DNA of 64,000 bases from Actinospineispora eucalypti (GTDB lineage Bacteria > Actinomycetota > Actinomycetes > Mycobacteriales > Pseudonocardiaceae). The stretch is from assembly GCA_014208095.1 (NCBI GenBank), contig JACHMT010000001.1:1488001-1552000 (forward strand), written 5' to 3'. The translations under genes were made by a program, and so were the position numbers. The first letter of the stretch is position 1. Every line of letters begins with the position of its first letter. Shown here piece after piece: positions 42,632 to 50,477 of the stretch. Below the pieces are notes generated by a model, which saw only the letters and a list, made by a program, of their open reading frames with translations, did no database searches and was not told the DNA's origin.

Positions 42632-43669
42632 TCAGAGCGAACGGACGATGTCGATCGCCCGGCCGAGCGTGTCCAGCTTGGCCGGTACGGAGTCCCCGGC
42701 CGGATAGAGCCGGACCGTGTCCACGCCGGCATCGCGCCACACCGCGAGCCTTTCCCGGACCATCGGCTCGGTGCCGATCAGCGTGGTGGCCAGCACCATG
42801 TCGTCGGTGATCAGCTCGACGGCGGCGTTCCGGTCGCCGGCCTGCCAGTGCTCGTGGACCGCCGCCGCCACCTCGGCCCAGCCCTGCCGGCCGTAGGCGT
42901 CCCGGTAGAAGTTGGTGCTGGCCGAGCCCATCCCGCCGAGGCTGAACGCGAGCTCCTTCTTCCGCGCGGCCACCATGGTGCGCAGCGCGTCCTCGTCCTC
43001 GGCGAACGCCACCTCGGCGCCCTGGCACACGTCGAGCGCGGCCCGGGTGCGGCCGTTTCGGGACAGCCCGGCGTCCAGGTGTCGGAAGTAGGCGGCCGAG
43101 CCCTCCGGCACGAAGCTCGTGCCCAGCCACCCGTCGGCCAGCTCGCCGGTCAGCTCCAGCATCTTCGGGGAGAGGGTGGCCAGGTAGATCGGGATGTCCG
43201 GGTTGGGCTCCATGGACACCCGCATCGGCTTGCCCTCGCCGCCGGGCCGGGGGACGTGGAACGCCTCCCCGCTGAACGACACCTTGTCCCCGGCGAACAC
43301 CTGGCGGACGATTTCGATGGTCTCCCGCATCCGGGTCAGCGGCTTGGCGAACCCGACGCCGTGCAGCCCCTCGATGACCTGCGGGCCGGACGCGCCGAGG
43401 CCCAGCGCGAACCGCCCGTCGGACATCGCGGACAGGGTCAGGGCGGCCTGCGCGATGGCCACCGGGGTGCGGGTGCCCAGCTGGATGATCCCGGAGCCGA
43501 GCAGCATCCGTTCGGTGCGGCCGGCCAGGTAGCCGAGCACCGACGGTGCGTCCGAGCCCCACGCCTCGGCCACGAAACAGGCGTCCAGGCCGAGTTTCTC
43601 CGCCTCGACGGCGAACGTGGCGACGTCCCGGAAGTCGTGCGAGGCCTCGATGGTGGTCGCGGTCCGCAT
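42632..43669 (-). CDS. LLM-class F420-type flavin/F420 oxidoreductase
   Basis: A 345-residue luciferase-like TIM-barrel protein. The start ATTIEASHDFRDVATFAVEAEKLGLDACFVAEAWGSDA and LLGSGIIQLGTRTPVAIAQAALTLSAMSDGRFALGLGASGPQVIEGLHG are typical of the actinobacterial F420-dependent subgroup. It probably uses F420 or FMN to oxidise or reduce an unknown substrate. ATG 43669 overlaps the stop of the SRPBCC gene upstream (TGATG), so the two are coupled. Confidence 0.9.
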   Translation of the reverse strand: MRTATTIEASHDFRDVATFAVEAEKLGLDACFVAEAWGSDAPSVLGYLAGRTERMLLGSGIIQLGTRTPVAIAQAALTLSAMSDGRFALGLGASGPQVIEGLHGVGFAKPLTRMRETIEIVRQVFAGDKVSFSGEAFHVPRPGGEGKPMRVSMEPNPDIPIYLATLSPKMLELTGELADGWLGTSFVPEGSAAYFRHLDAGLSRNGRTRAALDVCQGAEVAFAEDEDALRTMVAARKKELAFSLGGMGSASTNFYRDAYGRQGWAEVAAAVHEHWQAGDRNAAVELITDDMVLATTLIGTEPMVRERLAVWRDAGVDTVRLYPAGDSVPAKLDTLGRAIDIVRSL

Positions 43670-44181
43670 CAGCCGACGCCCTCCACGCGCTCCTTGATCG
43701 CGGCCAGCGTCGCGGTCATGTTCTTCTCGAACTCGCGCAGCCGGTTGAAGACGATCTTCTGTTCCTTCTCCGGCATGCGGGTTATGGCCACGGTGAGCAT
43801 GGAAGGGCCCGGTCCGAGCTGCGCCGACTGGTGCAGCCGGGTGCCGTCGCCCTCCGGCTCGAGGGTGAACCGCCACACCGCCGACGGGTTCTCCGCGTCG
43901 GCCACCGCCCAGGAGAACGCCCGCGTGGGCTCGCACTCCACGATCTCCGAGGGAACCTGCCAACCGCCGGTGGCCGGGTGGCTGCTGTGGCCGAGGAACC
44001 GCGCGCCGAGCGCGGGTCCGCTGGCCCCGTCCAGCCACTCGATCGCGTCCAGCTCGTTGCTCATCTCGGGCATCCGGCCGGGGTCGCTCACGATCTCCCA
44101 GACGGCCTCGGGTGGGGCCTCGACGAACGTGTCGACCCGCACCGTCGGCTTGTCCGCGTACCGCGCGCCGGTCCACTCCAT
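43669..44181 (-). CDS. SRPBCC (START-like) family protein
   Basis: A 170-residue Bet v1-like fold protein. VDTFVEAPPEAVWEIVSDPGRMPEMSNELDAIEWLDG opens the domain and ENPSAVWRFTLEPEGDGTRLHQSAQLG forms a central strand pair. The C-terminal helix EKEQKIVFNRLREFEKNMTATLAAIKERV is long. ATG 44181 with GAGGAC upstream gives the standard length. It heads a two-gene operon with the LLM enzyme, suggesting it handles the same hydrophobic substrate. Confidence 0.87.
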   Translation of the reverse strand: MEWTGARYADKPTVRVDTFVEAPPEAVWEIVSDPGRMPEMSNELDAIEWLDGASGPALGARFLGHSSHPATGGWQVPSEIVECEPTRAFSWAVADAENPSAVWRFTLEPEGDGTRLHQSAQLGPGPSMLTVAITRMPEKEQKIVFNRLREFEKNMTATLAAIKERVEGVG

Positions 44182-44506
44182 TGCGGCCCCGTCCTCTCGG
44201 TTGAGTGATCGCCGACCAGAGTTGCGCAAACAGACCCAGATGTCCAGCGGCCTCTCCCGGCCGGGGATGTCGATTCGCGGTTGCCGCTAGCGGCAAGTGT
44301 AACGCTGTTTTGATGCCGGAAGCGACAAGCGCTCACCCGCTGCCCCGCTCGCCGCCGCGCACGGCTCATCGGGTTAATGACGGCTGCTCGCGGTGGGGGT
44401 GGTCGCCGACTCTGGCGGATCAGCGTCGATTTTCGACGCTGTAGCGCCACAAATGACGATCACCCCTGGCGGCGGCCTCGGGGTGGGGCGAGGCAATGAT
44501 GGGGGG
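44182..44506. other. Gene-free region with two perfect palindromes
   Basis: No credible gene lies in these 325 bases between divergent starts. TTGCCGCTAGCGGCAA (44281-44296) is a perfect 16-bp palindrome about 100 bases upstream of the SRPBCC start and may be an operator. CAGCGTCGA (44421-44429) and TCGACGCTG (44433-44441) make a nine-pair hairpin with a TTT loop about 65 bases before the lipoprotein gene. Confidence 0.6.
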
Positions 44507-44989
44507 ATGTGGACGCGGTGGGTCGCGGTGCTCGGTGGGGCGGTTGTGCTCGGGCTCGGGGTGGGCGGGTGCTCCGAGGCGGCGGTGAGTGGGCCGCCGA
44601 GTCCGGTGACGGCGGCACGGCCGGCGCAGCCGGGGGTGACCGGAGGACTGGTCGGCGCGGTGACCAAGTTGGGCCTAATCAGCCAGGACTCCTGCCAGAC
44701 CGGGCCGGCCGAGCAGGTCTACCCGGACTGTGACCGGTTCATGGCCCAGCTGCGGTCGGCGGTTGCCACGGTGCGCGACTCGGCCGGCGGCCTGCCCAAT
44801 GCGGCCGAGGTGAAGCGGACCGCGGCGGAGACCCTCGCCGGGGCCGATGCGTTCGACCGGGACGGGTGTGGTTCCGGGCCGACCGGGTCGGCGTCCAGTG
44901 GTGCCTCGAGCTGCGTCGGCAACCTGGCCAGGGTGCGCGCCGGGGTGACCACGCTGATCGCGCAGACCGCCTCGGTGGCGAACCGCTGA
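44507..44989 (+). CDS. Small lipoprotein of unknown function
   Basis: A 160-residue exported lipoprotein. The signal MWTRWVAVLGGAVVLGLGVGGC ends in a lipobox with Cys 22. The mature protein is rich in Ala, Gly, Thr and Ser and contains several cysteines (SQDSCQTG, VYPDCDRFMAQL, RDGCGSG, ASSCVGNLARV) that may form disulfides. I do not recognise a domain. ATG 44507 is preferred over an upstream start because it gives a proper signal peptide; GGGGGG immediately upstream is a poor ribosome-binding site. Confidence 0.72.
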   Translation: MWTRWVAVLGGAVVLGLGVGGCSEAAVSGPPSPVTAARPAQPGVTGGLVGAVTKLGLISQDSCQTGPAEQVYPDCDRFMAQLRSAVATVRDSAGGLPNAAEVKRTAAETLAGADAFDRDGCGSGPTGSASSGASSCVGNLARVRAGVTTLIAQTASVANR

Positions 44990-45098
44990 GGTTCGGCCGG
45001 TCGATCGGCCGATGGGCGCCGGCGGCCGTGCTCGGCGTCGCCCCCGATTCCGGCGGGGCCGCCTGCGCCCTCGGGTCGATCGACCCGGCCGATGCGGA

Positions 45099-45338
45099 TC
45101 AGCCGGCCGCGCCCCGGCTGCCCAGGATGTCCCGGACGGCGTCCGCCGGGATCCGGAACGAGCGGCCCACGCGTACATGTGGGATCTCGCCGGCATGAAC
45201 CATTCGGTAGATCGTCATTTTGGACACGCGCAGGGTGTTGGACACCTCCGCGACGGTCAGCAGCTCGGCGCCGCTGGCAGGTCGCTGGGCGCCAACGCCG
45301 GTGCCAAATTCGGGGGCAGTCTTTTCGCCGAGATTCAT
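45099..45338 (-). CDS. Small HTH (excisionase/Rv0500A-like) DNA-binding protein
   Basis: A 79-residue protein with a MerR-like/excisionase helix-turn-helix: LLTVAEVSNTLRVSKMTIYRMVHAGEIPHVRVGRSFRIPADAVRDIL. The match to the small actinobacterial protein typified by Rv0500A is strong by eye, and it also resembles BldC. An N-terminal 25 residues are unstructured. The function in mycobacterial relatives is uncertain. It is a single gene; the 270 bases upstream hold no other gene. Confidence 0.87.
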   Translation of the reverse strand: MNLGEKTAPEFGTGVGAQRPASGAELLTVAEVSNTLRVSKMTIYRMVHAGEIPHVRVGRSFRIPADAVRDILGSRGAAG

Positions 45339-45610
45339 GTCAACGAGGTCGCGCGCGTGATCGGCATTGTTACGAAAGCGAGAAAAGTAATCGGTGTGTT
45401 CACCGTGCCGAGTGTGATGTGTTGCTCAAACGGGTGATTCGGTCACTCATCGTTATAGCGTGAGGTGTGCACGCCTGTGGCGGGCAGGAAATCGTTCCCC
45501 GCCCGCCATCTGCGGCGATCTCCCGGCTGACCTCCGTGATCCGGCCGTGATCGGGCGCTCACAACGCGCTGCGGCGCCCGTTCATCTTGATCCTCAACCG
45601 GGTGAATGGG

Positions 45611-46105
45611 TTACTGCTTGGCGTCGCCCTCGCCGGCCGGGGTCTCGATGGCCTCCGGGGATCCGGACGTCACCTCGATCCGGGTGGCGCCGCCGTTGGC
45701 GGCATACGCGCCGGCCACTCGCACGCGCAGCACGCCGGCCTCGTAGGACGCGCTGACCGCCTCGGCGGTCACGTGCGCCGGCAGCGTGAAGGCGCGACGG
45801 AACGAGCCGTAGCGCACCTCGCGCAGCGCGCCGCGGCCGCGCTCCTCGGAGCGCTCGTCCCGCCGCTCGCCGCGCACCACCAACTGGTCGCCGTCCACCT
45901 CGACGGTGACGTCCTTGGTCACGTCCACGCCCGGCAGCTCGACGGTCACCACCGCGTCGTCGCCGTCCCGGGACACATCGGCGGCCGGCACGAAGGCGCT
46001 CGGGGTGGCCGGCCAGCTGGGTACCGGTCCACCGAAGGCGCGCCGCACCAGGGCGTCGAAGTCGGCGAACGGGTCGCGGCGGCTCCACAGGGAAACGTTG
46101 CTCAT
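45611..46105 (-). CDS. Hsp20/alpha-crystallin small heat-shock protein
   Basis: A 164-residue small heat-shock protein. The N-terminus has WSRRDPFADFDALVRRAFGG; the alpha-crystallin domain follows (AADVSRDGDDAVVTVELPGVDVTKDVTVEVDGDQLVVRGERRDE, then YGSFRRAFTLPAHVTAEAVSASYEAGVLRVRV). It is an ATP-independent holdase for unfolding proteins. A HAIR element for HspR lies 36 bases upstream of ATG, so heat induction by derepression is likely. The C-terminal I-x-I motif is not evident. Confidence 0.93.
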   Translation of the reverse strand: MSNVSLWSRRDPFADFDALVRRAFGGPVPSWPATPSAFVPAADVSRDGDDAVVTVELPGVDVTKDVTVEVDGDQLVVRGERRDERSEERGRGALREVRYGSFRRAFTLPAHVTAEAVSASYEAGVLRVRVAGAYAANGGATRIEVTSGSPEAIETPAGEGDAKQ

Positions 46106-46140
46106 GATCTCCTCCAGTTCCGAAGCTTTCGCTCATATAA

Positions 46141-46161
46141 CTTGAGCTGAAGCGACTCAAT
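46141..46161. promoter_or_regulatory. HAIR element (HspR-binding site)
   Basis: CTTGAGC-N7-ACTCAAT at 46141-46161 differs from the CTTGAGT-N7-ACTCAAG consensus at two end positions. It is located 36 bases before the hsp20 start on the minus strand, the expected place for HspR repression. Confidence 0.85.
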
Positions 46162-46189
46162 TCCAGCGAGGAGGGTGACGTGCGCCACG

Positions 46190-46219
46190 CGAGAGCCAAT
46201 CATGTGGAATTGGCTCTCG
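46190..46219. promoter_or_regulatory. 11-bp perfect inverted repeat upstream of the YczE-like gene
   Basis: CGAGAGCCAAT (46190-46200) and ATTGGCTCTCG (46209-46219) match exactly around eight bases. The start of the membrane-protein gene lies 35 bases to the right. A half copy, CGAGGCCAATT, follows at about 46225. It may be an operator or a 5'-leader hairpin. Confidence 0.55.
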
Positions 46220-46253
46220 ACGTCGAGGCCAATTCCCGCGCAGCATCGAGGTC

Positions 46254-46910
46254 GTGGCTACCGTGACCCCGAAGCTGACCCCGGTCTCCCTGGCCCGTCG
46301 CCCGGTGAGCCGGCTGATCCAGCTGATCGTCGGGCTCACCCTGTACGGGGTGAGCATGGCGTTCATGATCCGCGCCGGCCTCGGCCTCGACCCGTGGGAC
46401 GTGCTGCACCAGGGCCTGGCCAACCACGTCCCGCTGAGCTTCGGCACCATCACAGCCCTGGTCGGCGCGCTGGTGCTGCTGGCGTGGTGGCCGCTGCGGC
46501 AGCGCCCCGGCATCGGGACGGTGGCCAACATCCTGGTCATCGCGGTGGCGGTGGACGGCGCGCTGGCCGTGCTGCCGGCGGCGACCAGCCTGTGGTGGCA
46601 GGTGCCGCTGATGGTGCTCGGCGTGGTGCTCAACGGCGTGGCCACCGCCTGCTACGTGGGTGCCCGGCTGGGTCCGGGGCCGAGGGACGGCCTGATGACC
46701 GGGCTGCACGCGCGCACCGGGAAGTCGGTGCGCCTGGTGCGCACCGGCATCGAGGTGGCCGTGCTGGCCACCGGGTGGCTGCTCGGCGGCACGGTCGGCG
46801 TCGGCACGGTGCTGTACGCGCTGAGCATCGGCCCGCTCACCCAGTTCTTCCTGCCCTGGCTGGCGTACCGCGACGGCGCAGCAGCCACCACTCCGCCACC
46901 AGCAGGTTGA
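46254..46910 (+). CDS. YczE/YitT-like membrane protein
   Basis: A 218-residue integral membrane protein of the YczE family with about five hydrophobic segments. SRLIQLIVGLTLYGVSMAFMIRAGLGLDPWDVLHQGL and GPGPRDGLMTGLHARTGKSVRLVRTGIEVAVL are conserved family parts. The molecular function is unknown. GTG 46254 is used because the conserved domain starts soon after. The last 74 bases overlap the convergent DUF2306 gene, an unusually long antisense overlap. Confidence 0.85.
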   Translation: MATVTPKLTPVSLARRPVSRLIQLIVGLTLYGVSMAFMIRAGLGLDPWDVLHQGLANHVPLSFGTITALVGALVLLAWWPLRQRPGIGTVANILVIAVAVDGALAVLPAATSLWWQVPLMVLGVVLNGVATACYVGARLGPGPRDGLMTGLHARTGKSVRLVRTGIEVAVLATGWLLGGTVGVGTVLYALSIGPLTQFFLPWLAYRDGAAATTPPPAG

Positions 46911-47508
46911 CGATCCAGCTCAGCCACACGCTGGCCCCGGCGGCGGCCCGGCTCATCGCGGCCTCGTCCCCGCCGAAAAGCGTGCCGGTGAACGGGTCGA
47001 GCACCACGATCCACAGCACCAGCCAGGCCCGGTTCACCACGATGGAGAAGGTCAGCGCGAAGCTGCGCACCATCCAGGCCCGGTGGTCGGCGTACCGGCG
47101 CCGGCGGGCGGCCCGGTAGCCGGCGAACGAGGTGAACAGCCACAGCACGGCCAGCATCGTGTTGCCCACCGAGGAGAAGAAGCCCGTGCTGCTCACCGGG
47201 GCGACGCCGAGCACCAGGACGCCGGCCGGGAACACCCCGCCGAACAGGTAGAGCCGCCCGATCCACCGGTGGGCCACCCGGTACCGGTTGCGCAGCCACG
47301 GCCACACCTGCAGGCAGCCGGTGACCAGTGCGACCGAGCCGAACAGGATGTGCCCCACCAGCAGCGGATAGTGCAACGGGTAGCCCGGGTGCGGCGGGAT
47401 CAGCGACCGCGCCGGGTCGAACCCCAGGTAGCGGGGCAGCGAGAAGGCCAGGAACGCCACCGAAATCACGATCAGCGGCGGCAGCCAGAGGTGCTGGCGA
47501 GTGGGCAT
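46837..47508 (-). CDS. DUF2306 membrane protein
   Basis: A 223-residue membrane protein with about six hydrophobic segments. LLVGHILFGSVALVTGCLQVWPWLRNRYRVAHRWIGRLYLFGGVFPAGVL and RRYADHRAWMVRSFALTFSIVVNRAWL match DUF2306; paired histidines (GHILFG, VAHRWIGR, DHRAWM) suggest haem or metal contact within the membrane. It is divergent from a TetR regulator with two operator-like copies between them and is probably its target. Confidence 0.85.
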   Translation of the reverse strand: MPTRQHLWLPPLIVISVAFLAFSLPRYLGFDPARSLIPPHPGYPLHYPLLVGHILFGSVALVTGCLQVWPWLRNRYRVAHRWIGRLYLFGGVFPAGVLVLGVAPVSSTGFFSSVGNTMLAVLWLFTSFAGYRAARRRRYADHRAWMVRSFALTFSIVVNRAWLVLWIVVLDPFTGTLFGGDEAAMSRAAAGASVWLSWIVNLLVAEWWLLRRRGTPARAGRTG

Positions 47509-47531
47509 CGAGTCTCCCGGACAGAAACTGT

Positions 47532-47580
47532 GTATGAGCTACGCGGTAAGTCTGTCCGGAAAACTACGTATCAGATACGC
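47532..47580. promoter_or_regulatory. Paired TetR-type operators
   Basis: GTATGAGCTACGC (47532-47544) and GTATCAGATACGC (47568-47580) are two copies of one 13-bp site containing a GTAT-NNN-(G/A)TAC palindrome, 36 bases apart. They lie between divergent DUF2306 and TetR genes. CCGGACAGA and TCTGTCCGG flank the first copy as a further inverted pair. Confidence 0.65.
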
Positions 47581-47594
47581 AATAATTGGCCGGG

Positions 47595-48293
47595 ATGGAT
47601 ACCGAACACTTGCTCTGGCGCGCCGAGCCCGGTCCGCGCCGAGGGCCGAAACCGTCCCTGACCAGGGCGGAAGTGGTACGCGCGGCGATCGCGGCCGCCG
47701 ACGCCGACGGCCTGGAAGCGCTGGCCATGCAACGCGTCGCGGAACGCCTCGGCGTGGCCACCATGGCGCTCTACCGCTACGTACCCGGCAAGCACGAGCT
47801 GATCAGCCTGATGCTGGACGCCGCCGTCGGCGCGCCGCCCGAGCCGCCGTCCGGGTCTCCGTCCGGCTCTCCGCCCGAGCCGCCGTCGGGGTCGCCGTGG
47901 CGGGAGGCGCTGGCCGGGTGGGCGCGCGGCAACCGCGAGGTGTTCCGCCGGCACCCGTGGGTGCTGCCGCTGGTCGGCGGTCCGCGGATGATGGGGCCGA
48001 ACGAGCTCGCATGGACCGAGGCCGGATTACGCGCACTGGACCCCACCGGCCTGCCGCCGGCCCGCCGGTTGGAAGTGCTGGTCGTGGTGAACGGCTTCGT
48101 GCGGGCGGCCGCGGCGGGGGAGACGGCCGCGCCGAGGCTGCCCGGGGCGGAGGCATTGGCGGCGTTCCCGCTGTTCCTGGGCGCGTTGGCGGGGTTGTCT
48201 AGCGGGGAGGGCGCGGCCGTGGAGCGGTTCGAGTTCGGGTTGGGGCTGGTGCTGGACGGCGTGCGGCGGCTGGTCGACGGGACCAGGTCGTAA
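47595..48293 (+). CDS. TetR-family regulator with a Pro/Ser/Gly repeat insertion
   Basis: A 232-residue TetR-type regulator. The helix-turn-helix LTRAEVVRAAIAAADADGLEALAMQRVAERLGVATMALYRYVPGKHELISLMLDAAV is clear at residues 22-78. Directly after it, about 20 residues of repeated PPEPPSGSPSGS are inserted before the ligand domain WREALAGWARGNREVFRRHPWVLPL. ATG 47595 is preferred to a TTG nine bases earlier. It is divergent from the DUF2306 gene and likely represses it. Confidence 0.9.
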   Translation: MDTEHLLWRAEPGPRRGPKPSLTRAEVVRAAIAAADADGLEALAMQRVAERLGVATMALYRYVPGKHELISLMLDAAVGAPPEPPSGSPSGSPPEPPSGSPWREALAGWARGNREVFRRHPWVLPLVGGPRMMGPNELAWTEAGLRALDPTGLPPARRLEVLVVVNGFVRAAAAGETAAPRLPGAEALAAFPLFLGALAGLSSGEGAAVERFEFGLGLVLDGVRRLVDGTRS

Positions 48294-48338
48294 AGGCGCC
48301 TGGACGGCGGAGCCGGTTAATCCGTCGGGGCGCGTGGC

Positions 48339-48746
48339 CTACCGGTTTGATCGCCGTTTGTGGTGGTTCACCAGGGCACGGAAGCCGGCGCACTCCTCCG
48401 GCGGGCCGTCGTGCGGGCATTCCCGCAGGTGAGCGAGGTACTCCCGGGCGGCATTCAGCTTCGCTACCTGGGCATCCACGGCATCGATCTGGGTCGTGAC
48501 CCGGTCCCGCCAGTCAGCATCGGCGGCCCGGCGGTTCACCAGCGCGCCGATGTCCCGGATGCTCATCAGGCCGGTCTCCCGCCACAGGTGGATCAGGGCG
48601 ATCCGGTACAGCTGGGCGGCGTCGTAGCAGCGCCGACCGCTCCGCCGGTGGGAGCCGAGCAGGCCCCGGCGTTCCCAGAAACGCAGCGTGGACAGGGCCA
48701 GGCCGAACCGCCCGGCGGCCTCGGTGATCTCGGTGAGCTCGTTCAT
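48339..48746 (-). CDS. MerR-family transcriptional regulator
   Basis: A 135-residue MerR-type regulator. The DNA-binding part is ITEAAGRFGLALSTLRFWERRGLLGSHRRSGRRCYDAAQLYRIALIHLWRETGLMSIRDIGAL, with the dimerisation helix TQIDAVDAQVAKLNAAREYLAHLREC after it. The C-terminal CPHDGPPEECAGF contains two cysteines that might sense a metal or thiol reagent. Starts at 48746 and 48755 are both possible. It is divergent from the amidase gene with a palindrome between. Confidence 0.9.
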   Translation of the reverse strand: MNELTEITEAAGRFGLALSTLRFWERRGLLGSHRRSGRRCYDAAQLYRIALIHLWRETGLMSIRDIGALVNRRAADADWRDRVTTQIDAVDAQVAKLNAAREYLAHLRECPHDGPPEECAGFRALVNHHKRRSNR

Positions 48747-48767
48747 TCCCGGCATGCGACCAGTTGA

Positions 48768-48785
48768 GCTGAACCACGGTTCAGC
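48768..48785. promoter_or_regulatory. 18-bp palindrome between MerR and amidase genes
   Basis: GCTGAACC-N2-GGTTCAGC is a perfect inverted repeat (48768-48785), placed 22 bases before the merR-type start and 38 bases before the amidase start. It is the natural candidate for the MerR-type operator. Confidence 0.65.
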
Positions 48786-48822
48786 GGACAAGGTGAGCCT
48801 AACCTCATCGAAAGGGGAGGAA

Positions 48823-50244
48823 GTGGCACACACGCTGACCGAGGCCGGGCGCATGCTGCGGGCCGGCGAACTGACCAGCGTCGAGCTGGTAGAAGCGGGC
48901 ATCGAGGCCGCCGACCGGCGCGACGGCGCGCTGGGCGTCTACCTGACCAGGATGGACGAGTCGGCGCTCGAGGAAGCCGAACGGGCCGACGCGGAGCTGC
49001 GCGCCGGCCGGGACCGGGGTGCGCTGCACGGCATCCCGGTGGGAGTGAAGGACATGATTGCGGTGGCCGGCGTGCCGACCACCGCGCAGAGCCTGGTCCG
49101 GGCCGGCGCCCCGCCCGAGGCGGCGGACGCCCCCGTGGTCGCCCGGCTGCGCGCGGCCGGCGCGGTGATCACCGGCAAGACCACCACCATGGAGTTCGGC
49201 TGCGGCATCCCGGACCCGGGCAAGCCCTTCCCGGTGCCGCGCAACCCGTACGACCTCGACCGGTGGGCCGGCGGGTCCAGCTCGGGCAGTGCCAGCGGGG
49301 TGGCGGCGGGGATGTTCCTGGCCGCGCTCGGCGGCGACACCGCGGGCAGCATCCGGATGCCGGCCGCGTTCTGCGGGGTCACCGGGCTGCTGCCCAGCTA
49401 CGGCCGGGTGCCCCGGTCGGGCAGCGTGCCGCTGGGCTACAGCCTGGGGCGGATCGGTCCGCTGGCCCGCACCGCGCGGGACTGCGCGGCGGTGCTGGCC
49501 GCGATCGCCGGGCCGCACCCCGGTGACCCCGCCGCGACGGCGGTGCCTCCGCCGGAGGCCCCCTTCGACGACGACCGGAGCTACGGCGGTGACCTCGCCG
49601 GGCTGCGGGTCGGCCTGGTGCGGGACCTGCCGCTCGGCAGCGACCCGGCGCTGGTCGGCCGGTTGGCCGACGCGGTCGCGGTGTTCGAACGCCTGGGTGC
49701 CGAGGTGGCCGAGGTGACGCTGCCGTACTGGTCCGAGCTGATCGGCGCGACCATCGTGACCGCGGTCTGCGAGGGCCTGGCGCAGCACCGGGCCGACCTG
49801 CGGGCGCACTGGGCGGACTACTTCCCGGCCAGCCGGGGCCTGCTGGCCAGCGGCGCCCTTTTCACCGGCGCGGACTACGTGCAGGCGCAACGGGTGCGCC
49901 GGCTGGCGGCTGGGGCGGTGGCGGAGCTGTTCGGCCGGGTGGACGTGGTGCTCACGCCGACGGCGGTGGTGGGTGCCCCGCCGTTCGACGCGCTGGTCAC
50001 CGAGGCGGGTCACCAGGACAACGCCGGCCTGTTCGGGCAGGTGCGCACGCCGTACTGGAACGCGCTGGGCAATCCGGTGGTGGCGGTGCCGATCGGGCCG
50101 GCCGAGTCCGGCCTGCCGCTGTCCGGGCAGCTGGCCGGCCCGGTGTTCGGCGACGCGACCATCCTGCGCGCGGCCGACGCGTTCCAACGGCACACCGAGT
50201 GGCACCGGCGGCCGGCGGCCGAGGTGGAGGGGGCGGCGGCATGA
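48823..50244 (+). CDS. Amidase-signature family hydrolase
   Basis: A 473-residue amidase. The catalytic Ser-cisSer-Lys triad can be placed: K76 in GVKDMI, the cis-serine in GGSSSGSASG (about 152) and the nucleophile S176 in GDTAGSIRMPAAFCG. Overall length and C-terminal NALGNPVVAVPIGP agree with AtzE/GatA-like amidases. GTG 48823 has AAAGGGGAGG upstream. Its stop overlaps a 65-residue gene (ATGA), which suggests a small accessory subunit. The amide substrate is unknown; the MerR regulator faces it. Confidence 0.92.
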   Translation: MAHTLTEAGRMLRAGELTSVELVEAGIEAADRRDGALGVYLTRMDESALEEAERADAELRAGRDRGALHGIPVGVKDMIAVAGVPTTAQSLVRAGAPPEAADAPVVARLRAAGAVITGKTTTMEFGCGIPDPGKPFPVPRNPYDLDRWAGGSSSGSASGVAAGMFLAALGGDTAGSIRMPAAFCGVTGLLPSYGRVPRSGSVPLGYSLGRIGPLARTARDCAAVLAAIAGPHPGDPAATAVPPPEAPFDDDRSYGGDLAGLRVGLVRDLPLGSDPALVGRLADAVAVFERLGAEVAEVTLPYWSELIGATIVTAVCEGLAQHRADLRAHWADYFPASRGLLASGALFTGADYVQAQRVRRLAAGAVAELFGRVDVVLTPTAVVGAPPFDALVTEAGHQDNAGLFGQVRTPYWNALGNPVVAVPIGPAESGLPLSGQLAGPVFGDATILRAADAFQRHTEWHRRPAAEVEGAAA

Positions 50245-50438
50245 GCGACGTCGAATGGGTGCGAACGCAGCTCGCGTGGTTCGGCCTGGTGGACGAGGAG
50301 GGCGCGGCGCTGGCCGACGAGCGGCAGCTGGCCGGGCTCGCGGCGGACCACCGGGCGCTGCGCGCGGCGGTGGACGCGCTGCACGAGGCGGTCCGGGCGG
50401 CGCCGGAGACCGCGCCCGCGCTGATCTTCGACCCGTGA
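50241..50438 (+). CDS. 65-residue protein coupled to the amidase (possible AtzG/GatC-like partner)
   Basis: A helical 65-residue protein, WVRTQLAWFGLVDEEGAALADERQLAGLAADHRALRAAVDALHEAV, whose start overlaps the amidase stop. Size, helix content and coupling recall AtzG (partner of AtzE) and GatC (partner of GatA), which stabilise amidases. Sequence identity cannot be judged here, so this is inference from context. The TGA stop lies inside a 40-bp palindrome. Confidence 0.7.
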   Translation: MSDVEWVRTQLAWFGLVDEEGAALADERQLAGLAADHRALRAAVDALHEAVRAAPETAPALIFDP

Positions 50439-50474
50439 GTGATTTGTGTGGCCAGGGCCACACAAATCACTCAC
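50435..50474. repeat. 40-bp palindrome, copy 3
   Basis: Arms GTGAGTGATTTGTGTGGCC and GGCCACACAAATCACTCAC around a two-base centre; 19 of 20 pairs match. It lies between convergent genes, contains the stop of the small amidase partner and ends three bases before the SGNH-hydrolase stop. It could serve as a two-way terminator. Confidence 0.9.
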
Positions 50475-50477
50475 GGG

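Noticed and set aside
45339..45610. A gene between the small HTH gene and hsp20
   Set aside because: The 270-bp region is less G+C rich and only short unsupported frames occur; it more likely holds the HTH-gene promoter.
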